From contig JALNZU010000054.1 in the NCBI GenBank assembly GCA_023229245.1, positions 1 through 15,408 on the forward strand: a stretch of DNA of 15,408 nucleotides, given 5' to 3'. The notes under the pieces are model-generated. The model was given only the letters and a program-made list of their open reading frames with translations, did no database searches and was not told the origin of the DNA. This document shows, piece after piece, positions 8,576 through 15,408 of the stretch. A program made the position numbers and the translations under genes. How positions within the stretch are numbered: the first letter of the stretch is position 1; every line of letters begins with the position of its first letter. The DNA comes from Bacteroidales bacterium. Its GTDB lineage: Bacteria > Bacteroidota > Bacteroidia > Bacteroidales > F082.

Positions 8576-9403
8576 TTAGTGTAAAGGTTTAAGACCTAAG
8601 ATTTGTCTTGCTTCGGCAGGATTGGCTATCTGGCGCCCCATTTCGGATGCCATACGCACTACTTTTTCGACTAATTCGCCGTTTGACTTCGCTAATACGC
8701 CTTTGGACAGATACACATTATCTTCGAATCCTACGCGTACGTGACCTCCGTCGATAATGGCTGCCATAGCAAGCGGGAACTCAAACCTGCCTATACCTGC
8801 TACGGTATATGTAACACCGGGTGGCAAGCTATGCCGCATGAACACGAAGTCGCGCAAAGTACCAGATATACCTCCGTTTACACCCATCACTAAGTCGAAG
8901 TGCATAGGGTCTAAAATGAAGCCTCTTTTATGTAGGCGCAAGGCCATGTCTATCATGCTTTTGTCGAACACCTCAAGCTCGGGTTTAATGCCTAACTCTA
9001 TCATGCGTTTTCCGAAGTACTTGATTGTGTTTTCGGTATTGATGAATATCTCATCGCCACCGAAATTCAGTGTACCGCAGTCGAGGGTAGCCATCTCGGG
9101 CAGTAGCTCGGTAGGTTGTAAACGTTCGTCATCGGTCATTCCTATGGCACCACCTGTGGAAGGCTGAATGATGACATCGGGGGCAACGGTTTTTATGGCA
9201 TTGATAATTTCTTCAAACCTACCCTTATCCTGGGTGGGTGTCCCATCATCCCATCGTACATGCAGATGGATGATACTTGCTCCGGCATCATAAGCCGACT
9301 TAGCTTCACGTACAAACTCATCCTTGGTGTAAGGCACGGCAGGATTATGCTCTTTCAATACCTCAGCGCCGCTGATAGCCGCAGTGATAATTAATTTTTC
9401 CAT
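8576..9403 (-). CDS. kce: 3-keto-5-aminohexanoate cleavage enzyme (BKACE/DUF849 family)
   Basis: Zinc-dependent condensing/cleaving enzyme: 5-amino-3-oxohexanoate plus acetyl-CoA gives 3-aminobutyryl-CoA and acetoacetate. The 275-residue length is normal. Zinc ligands are visible as His46 and His48 (IHLHVRWDDGTP) together with the acidic residue of VGFEDN (Glu227, followed by Asp228). Ser82 in QPSTGG and Arg223 in HVRVG occupy places recalled as substrate-binding or catalytic in the Cloacimonas enzyme; exact numbering differs by a few residues. It is flanked by kal (52 bp upstream) and kdd. The BKACE family has many substrate classes, but the neighbourhood singles out the lysine-pathway activity. 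Confidence 0.95.
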   Translation of the reverse strand: MEKLIITAAISGAEVLKEHNPAVPYTKDEFVREAKSAYDAGASIIHLHVRWDDGTPTQDKGRFEEIINAIKTVAPDVIIQPSTGGAIGMTDDERLQPTELLPEMATLDCGTLNFGGDEIFINTENTIKYFGKRMIELGIKPELEVFDKSMIDMALRLHKRGFILDPMHFDLVMGVNGGISGTLRDFVFMRHSLPPGVTYTVAGIGRFEFPLAMAAIIDGGHVRVGFEDNVYLSKGVLAKSNGELVEKVVRMASEMGRQIANPAEARQILGLKPLH

Positions 9404-9440
9404 ACTATATTGATTTATAATGTATTTGTTTAACTGGTTT

Positions 9441-9453
9441 GATACGACGTATC
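9441..9453. repeat. Perfect palindrome between kce and kal
   Basis: GATACG-A-CGTATC is a perfect 6-bp inverted repeat around one central base, in the 52-bp gap just after the kal stop codon. It shares the GATAC/GTATC words with the repeats in the kamA-kamB gap, in the opposite arrangement. It is too short and lacks a T-run, so it is not a good terminator. Confidence 0.5.
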
Positions 9454-9455
9454 GT

Positions 9456-9845
9456 TTATTTATTTTTCCTCTGGTTCTTTACCGGTACCACACAAGTACC
9501 TGTAGCACGGCATACTATTATTGGTTCATCTAAAAAGTCAGCTGCTGAGGCCGAGATATCGGGTCGTGGAACGACTACTTTACGGGCTTCAAAAGTCATC
9601 TTACGAGATGAGTTGCCTACACTTGTTATCGAACCTTCGGCTTCAATAAACTCGCCGGCATACACAGGAGCTGTGAACTCAACCATGTCGTAAGCTACAA
9701 AAAGCCCTTCATCGCCATCATGACGGATAAGCAATTCGGTAGCTACATCACCAAATAGTTGCAGCATCTTGGCTCCGTCAACCAAATTGCCACCATAATG
9801 CGCATCATTTGCACCCATGCGCAAGCGGATCATTACTTTTTCCAT
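9456..9845 (-). CDS. kal: 3-aminobutyryl-CoA ammonia-lyase
   Basis: Hot-dog-fold enzyme that eliminates ammonia from 3-aminobutyryl-CoA to give crotonyl-CoA, which then enters butyrate formation. It has 129 residues, the usual size. The family-typical segment with HYGGNLVDGAKMLQLFGDVA (about 16-35) forms the central helix of the fold, followed by the strand-rich part with VEFTAPVYAGEFIEAEGSI. The start is ATG 9845 (MEKVMIRLRMG). The C-terminus is lysine- and arginine-rich. It is the first gene of the minus-strand lysine operon, so the operon promoter should lie in 9846-10100. I found no convincing TTTG/TAnnTTTG pair there on the minus strand: TAATTTTG occurs at 10047-10040 but lacks a -33 partner. 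Confidence 0.93.
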   Translation of the reverse strand: MEKVMIRLRMGANDAHYGGNLVDGAKMLQLFGDVATELLIRHDGDEGLFVAYDMVEFTAPVYAGEFIEAEGSITSVGNSSRKMTFEARKVVVPRPDISASAADFLDEPIIVCRATGTCVVPVKNQRKNK

Positions 9846-10493
9846 ATCAGAAATTTATAGTTTTAGTATAAAAAATTATTGCCATCATAGAAAATTTTCA
9901 TCTCATGCATATCCAAAAACAGTTGCCTGAAACAGGCTGTAAAATTACGAAAAATTAATGAATTAAAAGGAGCTAAAAGCTTTAAATCAAGGCAGAACAG
10001 GATGAATACAACCTCAATCAAAAAAGGAATGAGTGAAAACAAAATTATTTCTTTGATTTCAGGAAAATACTTAGACAAGTGAGCATGAGTTCATGAGTGA
10101 GCTTAGATTTTAGCATTTGTTTCATTCTACCAATGATGGTCAGGAGTTTGAGCTCTATTAAATGTAATGATCTTAAGGATAATCTGTTGTGGTTGCAGGC
10201 AATACCATTAGAAAGGAAATTGTAGCCCCCGAATAATTGGGTTGCTACAATCCTCGTATTTTTCATTCTAATTAAAAGGAGAGAATTTATACTATGCGAC
10301 TGTAATCCACTGAAAAGATTTTTTTGTGTCAACCTTTTTGATCAGGTAATTGAAATACTTTGTATTAGTAACGAACGTATGGTCATGATAATATATGTGA
10401 GATTTTTATATATCCTTCCAAGGCACTAGATTTTGTTTTGTCATGATACACTGAGACTGAATTGATTTCAACAAAAAATATTTTTAAGATTCA
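9846..10493. other. Gene-free AT-rich spacer between the operon and the restriction cassette
   Basis: About 650 bp with no credible gene on either strand; the longest minus-strand frames (about 70-95 codons) have no family resemblance and low-complexity composition. It separates divergently transcribed units, so it should contain the lysine-operon promoter on the minus strand. GTCATGATA is repeated at 10382-10390 and 10440-10448. No tRNA, attachment site or insertion-sequence end is evident. The composition moves here from the balanced operon to the AT-rich cassette, so this may be the insertion junction. Confidence 0.6.
9925..9937. repeat. Inverted repeat upstream of the lysine operon
   Basis: GCCTG-AAA-CAGGC lies 80-92 bp upstream of the kal start codon, with ACAG and CTGT just outside it. 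It is well placed to be an operator for the operon or a leader hairpin. There is no protein or promoter evidence to choose between these, and such short palindromes also occur by chance. Confidence 0.35.
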
Positions 10494-10524
10494 TTTGCAA
10501 TTGAATTATTTTTTATTACTTTTG
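10494..10524 (+). promoter_or_regulatory. Bacteroides-type promoter of the regulator/restriction cassette
   Basis: TTTG at 10494-10497 (-33 element) is followed after exactly 19 nt by TACTTTTG at 10517-10524. This is a full match to the TAnnTTTG -7 element used by the primary sigma factor of Bacteroidota. Transcription should start near 10530, giving a very short leader before ATG 10547. An in-frame TTG at 10532 would be almost leaderless if ever used. Confidence 0.8.
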
Positions 10525-10538
10525 ACACAAATTGTCAA
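10522..10538. promoter_or_regulatory. Probable operator: TTGACA-N5-TGTCAA palindrome over the -7 element
   Basis: A perfect inverted repeat with 6-bp arms (10522-10527 and 10533-10538) and a 5-bp spacer overlaps the -7 box and the expected transcription start. A third half-site recurs as part of a direct repeat: TGTCAACAG at 10533-10541 and again at 10548-10556, across the start codon. The layout suits autoregulation by the adjacent HTH protein, as with controller proteins of restriction systems. Binding itself is inferred. Confidence 0.6.
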
Positions 10539-10546
10539 CAGTAATC

Positions 10547-10858
10547 ATGTCAACAGATACTATTGGAGAAAAACTCAGACAATTAAGGGAAGAAAAGGAA
10601 CTCCCCTTACGGAAGGTCGCAGCGCAACTGAATATTGATGTAGCTGTTTTAAGTAAAATGGAACGGGGGATGAGGAGAATAACCAAAGGAGTAGTTTTAC
10701 AATTGGCAGACATTTATGATTATGATGCGGATGAACTCTTAGTTTCTTTTCTGAGTGATAAAATAATGGTTGAAATACAAGATGAAGAACTGAGTATAGA
10801 AGCATTAAAAGCAGCAGAGGCGAGAGTGAAATATTTAAAATCAAAGGGCAAACAATGA
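10547..10858 (+). CDS. XRE/HTH_3-family regulator, probable controller protein of the restriction cassette
   Basis: A 103-residue DNA-binding protein. The Cro/CI-type helix-turn-helix spans about residues 5-62: IGEKLRQLREEKELPLRKVA, then a recognition helix around VAVLSKMERG. A charged C-terminal helix (about 75-103) may serve in dimerisation. ATG 10547 was chosen because it lies just downstream of the predicted transcription start and gives the usual XRE N-terminus; an upstream in-frame TTG at 10532 would add five residues. Its TGA overlaps the ATG of the restriction-modification gene (ATGA), so the two are co-transcribed and probably translationally coupled. Size, position and the palindrome in its own promoter fit a C-protein-like regulator that limits or times expression of the enzyme. 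It could instead be an unrelated XRE repressor. Confidence 0.85.
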   Translation: MSTDTIGEKLRQLREEKELPLRKVAAQLNIDVAVLSKMERGMRRITKGVVLQLADIYDYDADELLVSFLSDKIMVEIQDEELSIEALKAAEARVKYLKSKGKQ

Positions 10859-13800
10859 AAGAACAAGAAATCATATCAACAATTAAAGCTTTTGGATTTT
10901 CTGCTGACTCAGACAATAAAAAACAGTACTCCAAAACCTATGATAATATTAGATATCGGCTTTCGGTGGATTTATTAAAAAACCGGATTGATTTTGGACC
11001 TAAAATAAAAAAGGGAGATGACACCACCTCGCATTTAAAAAATCCTGAAAATATTGTTGTTTTAGAATGTGTTGATCGTCTGTTGGAGAAGGGCTATAAA
11101 CCCGATGATTTGACACTTGAAAAAAAGTGGAAATTAGGACGCACTGCAAAAAGCGGGAAGGCAGACATTACAATTAAAGGTAAAAACGAAAAAACACTTT
11201 TAATTATAGAATGTAAAACCTGGGGAAAGGAATACGAAAGTGAGCTCGACAGGATGAAACAGAATGGCGGACAGCTTTTCTCTTATTTTCAACAAGATAA
11301 AAACACACGATATCTTTGCCTCTATGCCTCGAGAGAGTATGGAGGAAAAATTGAAAAGGCCAATGCACTAATAAAAGTTGAAGACAGTGCCCAGGAGAAA
11401 ATTCTTCAACAGGAAACTGAAAAACTGATTACATACGAACAGGCAAAAACCATAAAAGAGATGCTTGAAGTATGGAAACACAAAACAAAAGGGAAACAAA
11501 CTTTTCTTAACACAGGACTTTTTGAGCCGGAAATTGAACCTTATAATCCGGGATACATTCCGATTAAGGTAGCCGATTTAAAAGATTTTGGTGCTGATGA
11601 TAAAGGAAAGGTATTTAATCAGTTTGAGGAGATTTTGAGACACAACAATATTTCTGACCGTTCCAATGCTTTTAACAGAATAATTTCATTGATTTTAGCC
11701 AAAATCGTTGATGAAAACAAAGGCGAGGATGCCATTACCGACTTTCAGGTAAAGGAAGGAATTGATGATGCCGAAACATTGCTGGAACGGTTACAATCGC
11801 TCTATTCAAAGGCAATGCGCGATTATTTAGATGAAGAAGTAATTGACTATAAATTAGAAGATATTGAAGCTCAGATTTCAAATTTTCCGAGACAAACCGC
11901 AAAAGAGACACTCTATCGTATTTATAAGGAACTGAAGTTTTATCAGAATAATGAGTTTGCTTTCAAAGAAGTTTACAATAAAAAACTTTTTGAAGAAAAT
12001 GCCAAAGTGCTTGAGGAGGTTGTGAGGCTTTTTCAAAAATACCGTTTCAAATACGACCAAAAAGCGCAATTCTTAGGAGATTTTTTTGAGTTGATGCTGG
12101 AAAGCGGATACAAACAATCAGAAGGTCAGTTTTTTACACCTACACCTATCACAAAATTCATTATTTACTCAATTCCGTTAAAATCAATAGTTCAGGAAAA
12201 ACTTCAAAAAGGAGAAAAATTCTTTTTACCCAAAGTGGTTGACTTTGCTTGTGGAAGTGGACATTTCCTTACGGAAGCTATTGAAGAAATTGCCGAATTG
12301 ATTAAAGAAATAACCGAAGATGACATAAAAGCCATGCCGGATGCTGACAAGTTAGAGTTTGCTCTGAGAGAGCTGAGAAACTACAAGCATGATATGAGAT
12401 GGGCAGGTGAATATGTGTTCGGAATTGAAAAGGATTATCGTTTGGCAAGAACCAGCCAGGTAGCCTGCTTTATGCATGGTGATGGAGATGCCAATATAAT
12501 TTTTGGCGACGGGCTTGAAAAGCATGAACGCTTAGGCAAAGATGGTTCTTTTGATGTACTTGTTGCAAATCCTCCCTACACCATTAAAGATTTCAAAAAA
12601 CATCTGAATGTAAATCCGCATAATTTTGAACTTTGGGAGCATGTAACGCCTGATTCTGATGACATTGAAGTTTTCTTTGTAGAGCGAATGAAACAATTGC
12701 TTCGCACGGGTGGAATGGCCGGTATTATTCTTCCAAGTTCCATACTTAGCAATTCAGGAGCATATACAAAAGCAAGAGAAATTATTCTCAAATATTTTGA
12801 AATAAAAGCAATCGTTGAATTTGGCGGAAATACTTTTGGAGCAACAGGTACCAATACCGTTACGCTGTTTTTGAAAAAAAGAGATGAAGATTTTGTAACC
12901 AATTGCCAATATATTGCCGAAGACTATATTTTTGAAAACAAAACGCGCGAAGGGGATTTTATAAACTCGAAAGAACTTTTTGAAAGCTATATAACACATT
13001 TGGAATTAGAAACAGAAGATTATAACACATTTATATCCAGAAAGCCTAACGAAAAAATTAAAGAAACCGAATTCTACAAAAGTTACAAAAACTGGTTTGA
13101 TGGCTTAACCGAAGTAAAAAATTTAAAGCAAAGAAAAACTTTCAAAGAGATGCCGGAAACAGATCAGAAAGAAAAACTTACCTCCATGTTTTTTGACCTG
13201 ATATTAGAAATTGAAACCGAAAAGTTTTTTTATTTCCTGCTCACTCACCGTATAGAAGAGGACCCTGAACATTTTGCCTGGTATAATGAACAGACGAATG
13301 AGGGTACACCCATAAAAGTAGCTTATCCGCAGCTCAAAGCTATACCTCAGAAAATACTAATAGTAAAAACAGGACGAAGCACCAAAGAACAGGAAAAATT
13401 TTTAGGATACAAGTTCAGTAACCGCAGGGGATACAAAGGAATTGATTTTACAGGCGAAACTCTAATGTATGATACCGCAAATCAGTTAAATCCCAAAAAA
13501 GCAAACAGTTATATCTATAAAAATTTCACAAACCAAAAAATAAAAATTGATGAAGAACTTACCGAAAATCTTTCTTTGGTAAGATTGACCGATTGCATTA
13601 ATTATGAGGAAATTGATTTTGACAAAAGGATAAATTTAAATGTTGAGTCTAAAATTGAATATGAAACAATATATGAATTAAAGAGTATCGGGAGTTTACT
13701 TAATTTTCAATCAGGATTATGGAAAGGAGAAAACGACCCCCTAATAGATGTTAAAGTGATAAGGAATACTGAATTTTTACCGGATGGTAAATTAAATTAT

Positions 13801-14793
13801 GAAAATCCAACAGTTATTTCAGTTGAAGCAAAACAATTAGAAAGTCGCAAATTGAAATATGGTGATATTATTTTGGAAAGGAGTGGAGGCAGTGAAACTC
13901 AAAACATTGGCAGAGTTGCTTATTTTGAAATTGAAACTAATGAAACTTATTCTTTTGGTAATTTCACCAGTAGACTCAGACCTTTTGATGAAAATATAAT
14001 TATTCCTAAATATGCGATGATACTTTTAAATGACCTCTATCAAAAAGGAGGAACTTTAATTTATCAATCTGGTATTCGTATTAAAAACTTAAATCAGAAT
14101 GCTTATAAATCAGCAAAAATCCCTGTTCCACCAATTGCTGTACAAAAGAAAATCATTGAGGAAATTGAAGCCATTGAGAAAAAAGAAATAAAAGCAAGAA
14201 AAGAGATTGATACAAAATTGAAAGTTATATATGAAACAATTAACCAAGATACAGAGCTTAAAAAGATATCTGATATTGCTATCTTATTAAAAGATAAAAT
14301 AAATCCGGGAGCCAGTCCAGAAGATTTTTTCAATTATCTTGGATTAGAACATTTAGAAAGTAATACAGGTAAAATTTTAGATTGGAGTCCAAGTTTAGGG
14401 TTTTCAATTAAAAGCACTAAAAATGTTTTCAAGTCAGGTCAGGTTCTTTATGGCAAATTAAGACCCTATTTAAATAAAGTTGTAATTTCTGACTTTAATG
14501 GAGTGTGTTCAACCGATATTTTAGTTCTCGATTCGGACTATCCTATTTTACTACAAAGAATTTTATTATCAAAAGAATTTGCAGATAAAGCCTCAGAAAA
14601 AATGAGTGGCGTGAATTTGCCAAGGATAAAGGTGAAGGATTTTCTTGGAATGATCGTCAATTACCCCAAAAAACCAGAAATGGTTAATGAGAAATTGCGT
14701 AAAATCGAAAAAGAAATCTCTGAATTGGAAAACTCTATTTCAAACGTGGAAAAAGAGAAGAAAGAGGTGTTAATGAGGTATTTGGAGGAGTGA
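10855..14793 (+). CDS. Single-chain restriction-modification enzyme (nuclease + N6-adenine methyltransferase + two specificity domains), type IIB/IIG-like
   Basis: A 1312-residue fusion predicted to methylate adenine in, and cut beside, a bipartite DNA target. Residues about 25-160 resemble the HsdR N-terminal nuclease: PD-(D/E)XK residues are Asp104 (GKADIT), Glu119 and Lys121 (IIECKTWG). About 250-420 is the helical HsdM-type N-terminal region. The methyltransferase has GQFFTPTPI (424-432), SAM motif I DFACGSGHF (463-471) and catalytic NPPY (572-575). The region 680-935 continues the HsdM-like part, including FLGYKFSNRRGYKGI. Two HsdS-like target-recognition domains follow (about 938-1095 and 1136-1275), each ending in a coiled-coil helix (about 1096-1130 and 1275-1312). 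There is no helicase/translocase motor, so it is not a type I HsdR. Known one-chain AloI-type enzymes have this order and size. Codon use is AT-rich, unlike the lysine operon, suggesting acquisition by transfer. The target sequence cannot be read from the protein by eye. Confidence 0.9.
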   Translation: MKEQEIISTIKAFGFSADSDNKKQYSKTYDNIRYRLSVDLLKNRIDFGPKIKKGDDTTSHLKNPENIVVLECVDRLLEKGYKPDDLTLEKKWKLGRTAKSGKADITIKGKNEKTLLIIECKTWGKEYESELDRMKQNGGQLFSYFQQDKNTRYLCLYASREYGGKIEKANALIKVEDSAQEKILQQETEKLITYEQAKTIKEMLEVWKHKTKGKQTFLNTGLFEPEIEPYNPGYIPIKVADLKDFGADDKGKVFNQFEEILRHNNISDRSNAFNRIISLILAKIVDENKGEDAITDFQVKEGIDDAETLLERLQSLYSKAMRDYLDEEVIDYKLEDIEAQISNFPRQTAKETLYRIYKELKFYQNNEFAFKEVYNKKLFEENAKVLEEVVRLFQKYRFKYDQKAQFLGDFFELMLESGYKQSEGQFFTPTPITKFIIYSIPLKSIVQEKLQKGEKFFLPKVVDFACGSGHFLTEAIEEIAELIKEITEDDIKAMPDADKLEFALRELRNYKHDMRWAGEYVFGIEKDYRLARTSQVACFMHGDGDANIIFGDGLEKHERLGKDGSFDVLVANPPYTIKDFKKHLNVNPHNFELWEHVTPDSDDIEVFFVERMKQLLRTGGMAGIILPSSILSNSGAYTKAREIILKYFEIKAIVEFGGNTFGATGTNTVTLFLKKRDEDFVTNCQYIAEDYIFENKTREGDFINSKELFESYITHLELETEDYNTFISRKPNEKIKETEFYKSYKNWFDGLTEVKNLKQRKTFKEMPETDQKEKLTSMFFDLILEIETEKFFYFLLTHRIEEDPEHFAWYNEQTNEGTPIKVAYPQLKAIPQKILIVKTGRSTKEQEKFLGYKFSNRRGYKGIDFTGETLMYDTANQLNPKKANSYIYKNFTNQKIKIDEELTENLSLVRLTDCINYEEIDFDKRINLNVESKIEYETIYELKSIGSLLNFQSGLWKGENDPLIDVKVIRNTEFLPDGKLNYENPTVISVEAKQLESRKLKYGDIILERSGGSETQNIGRVAYFEIETNETYSFGNFTSRLRPFDENIIIPKYAMILLNDLYQKGGTLIYQSGIRIKNLNQNAYKSAKIPVPPIAVQKKIIEEIEAIEKKEIKARKEIDTKLKVIYETINQDTELKKISDIAILLKDKINPGASPEDFFNYLGLEHLESNTGKILDWSPSLGFSIKSTKNVFKSGQVLYGKLRPYLNKVVISDFNGVCSTDILVLDSDYPILLQRILLSKEFADKASEKMSGVNLPRIKVKDFLGMIVNYPKKPEMVNEKLRKIEKEISELENSISNVEKEKKEVLMRYLEE

Positions 14794-14836
14794 TATAAGA
14801 GAAAATAAATATATTTTAGATCAAAAAATAGAAAAA

Positions 14837-15408
14837 ATGGCTAAAGCACATAATCCTAAGCTGAATGTTTACATTCTTACTCTGAATAATCAAAGTGATT
14901 CAGTAGAAACTTTTAGAGATTTATTCAAAGCTAAATATGGTTTAAATAACGAAGATGATAGCATAGTATTTAAAAAATACTTTGAAGAGTTTTTAAAAGC
15001 AATGGGTAAGGACGAATTTCACAAAGATGAGAAATCTAAAAAAGTTTTTGGAGCTGAAAAAGTTGCAGATAAAGAAGTTAATTATTCTATCATTCCTCAT
15101 GTCAATAAAGAAATAATTGAAGGGATAGTGGATGGAGGGAAATATGGGATTTTGAGAGAATATGCCGACATCAACAATAAGGATAGTAAACAGAAAATAG
15201 GTGCTGAAAATGCGGTGCTTGATAAGTTTTATTTTCTACTAAATACACCTTTGAATAGTAAGTTTGGCTATTTATTAATACTGAGATGGTCTAGTTTGAC
15301 TAGACAACTTTTTAACAAATTTAAGTTAATGTATTCATATAAACCGGGTTTGGCAGTCAAAGTTATTCTGAAATTTTCTGGAGACCCCTTTGAAAAGGTC
15401 TCAAAGAA
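14837..15408 (+). CDS. Unrecognised protein next to the restriction enzyme, 3' end outside window
   Basis: The open frame begins at ATG 14837 (MAKAHNPKLNVYILTLNNQS) and stays open for 190 codons to the window edge. It starts 43 bp after the restriction-modification stop on the same strand, with an A-rich leader and no Shine-Dalgarno, so it probably belongs to the same transcript. I do not recognise a family. Visible features are a charged N-terminal half rich in Lys, Glu and Asp; a segment GGKYGILREYADINNKDS (about 99-116); and a more hydrophobic stretch, LDKFYFLLNTPLNSKFGYLL (about 128-147), too broken for a clear membrane helix. There is no signal peptide. Composition matches the restriction gene rather than the operon. 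The context suggests an accessory or second defence gene, but no function is assigned. Confidence 0.75.
   Translation, partial: MAKAHNPKLNVYILTLNNQSDSVETFRDLFKAKYGLNNEDDSIVFKKYFEEFLKAMGKDEFHKDEKSKKVFGAEKVADKEVNYSIIPHVNKEIIEGIVDGGKYGILREYADINNKDSKQKIGAENAVLDKFYFLLNTPLNSKFGYLLILRWSSLTRQLFNKFKLMYSYKPGLAVKVILKFSGDPFEKVSK
15289..15305. repeat. Hairpin-forming inverted repeat inside the last gene
   Basis: GTCTAGT-TTG-ACTAGAC is a perfect 7-bp inverted repeat with a 3-nt loop, within the open frame of the unrecognised gene (codons for WSSLTRQ). It is uncommon to find such a strong short hairpin inside a coding region. There is no T-run after it and the frame continues, so it is not called a terminator. 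Confidence 0.45.

Noticed and set aside
9846..10000. Cobalamin or lysine riboswitch in front of the B12-dependent lysine operon
   Set aside because: I looked for the B12-box-like conserved core and for a multi-stem lysine aptamer in the short leader and saw neither; only a 5-bp inverted repeat is present.
9863..10078. Minus-strand open frame of 71 codons directly upstream of kal
   Set aside because: Composition looks like translated AT-rich spacer, there is no family match, and it occupies the space where the operon promoter should be.
10045..10332. Minus-strand open frame of about 95 codons in the spacer
   Set aside because: Leucine- and isoleucine-rich with no recognisable family. It has no promoter or ribosome signal and lies in AT-rich DNA where such frames arise by chance. 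A decayed transposase was considered but no catalytic motif or terminal repeats could be seen.
10575..10934. Antisense frame of 119 codons opposite the regulator gene
   Set aside because: It is the complement of a convincing HTH gene and the start of the restriction gene; its sequence resembles no protein family.
15381..15402. Rho-independent terminator at GAGACC...GGTCTC
   Set aside because: The coding frame reads straight through it and no run of T follows the stem on either likely strand.

Overview
The window looks like chromosomal DNA of an anaerobic, amino-acid-fermenting member of the Bacteroidota (Bacteroidales-like). Three things point there. The gene set and the KamA sequence resemble the lysine-fermentation locus of Porphyromonas-type bacteria. 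Most starts lack a Shine-Dalgarno sequence and have A-rich leaders. The one convincing promoter has the Bacteroides form (TTTG, 19 nt, TAnnTTTG). The species cannot be named from the sequence alone.

Region 1 (1-9845, all minus strand) is one tightly packed lysine-degradation operon. In transcription order it reads kal, kce, kdd, kamA, kamB, kamC, kamD, kamE, then a thiolase cut by the window edge. Together the genes turn L-lysine into crotonyl-CoA and acetoacetate. KamA makes beta-lysine. KamD/KamE, a B12- and PLP-dependent mutase, makes 3,5-diaminohexanoate. Kdd oxidises it to 5-amino-3-oxohexanoate, Kce cleaves that with acetyl-CoA, and Kal removes the second ammonia. The thiolase would work on the acetoacetyl-CoA branch. 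KamB (P-loop protein) and KamC (MutS-like ATPase) sit between the two mutases and are probably the repair/reactivation pair for the B12 mutase. Gaps are short (a 4-bp overlap, and 5 to about 164 bp). GTATC/GATAC repeats recur in two of the gaps.

Region 2 (9846-10546) is about 700 bp of AT-rich DNA with no believable gene. It holds the upstream region of the lysine operon on one side and a clear plus-strand promoter with an overlapping palindrome on the other.

Region 3 (10547-15408, plus strand) is visibly more AT-rich than the operon and looks like a defence cassette. It has a small XRE-type regulator, overlapping by 4 bp a 1312-residue single-chain restriction-modification enzyme. That enzyme joins a PD-(D/E)XK nuclease, an N6-adenine methyltransferase and two target-recognition domains, the architecture of AloI-like type IIB/IIG enzymes. 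An unrecognised gene follows and runs off the window. The regulator probably controls its own promoter as a C-protein-like controller. No integrase, tRNA, insertion sequence or CRISPR array is visible.
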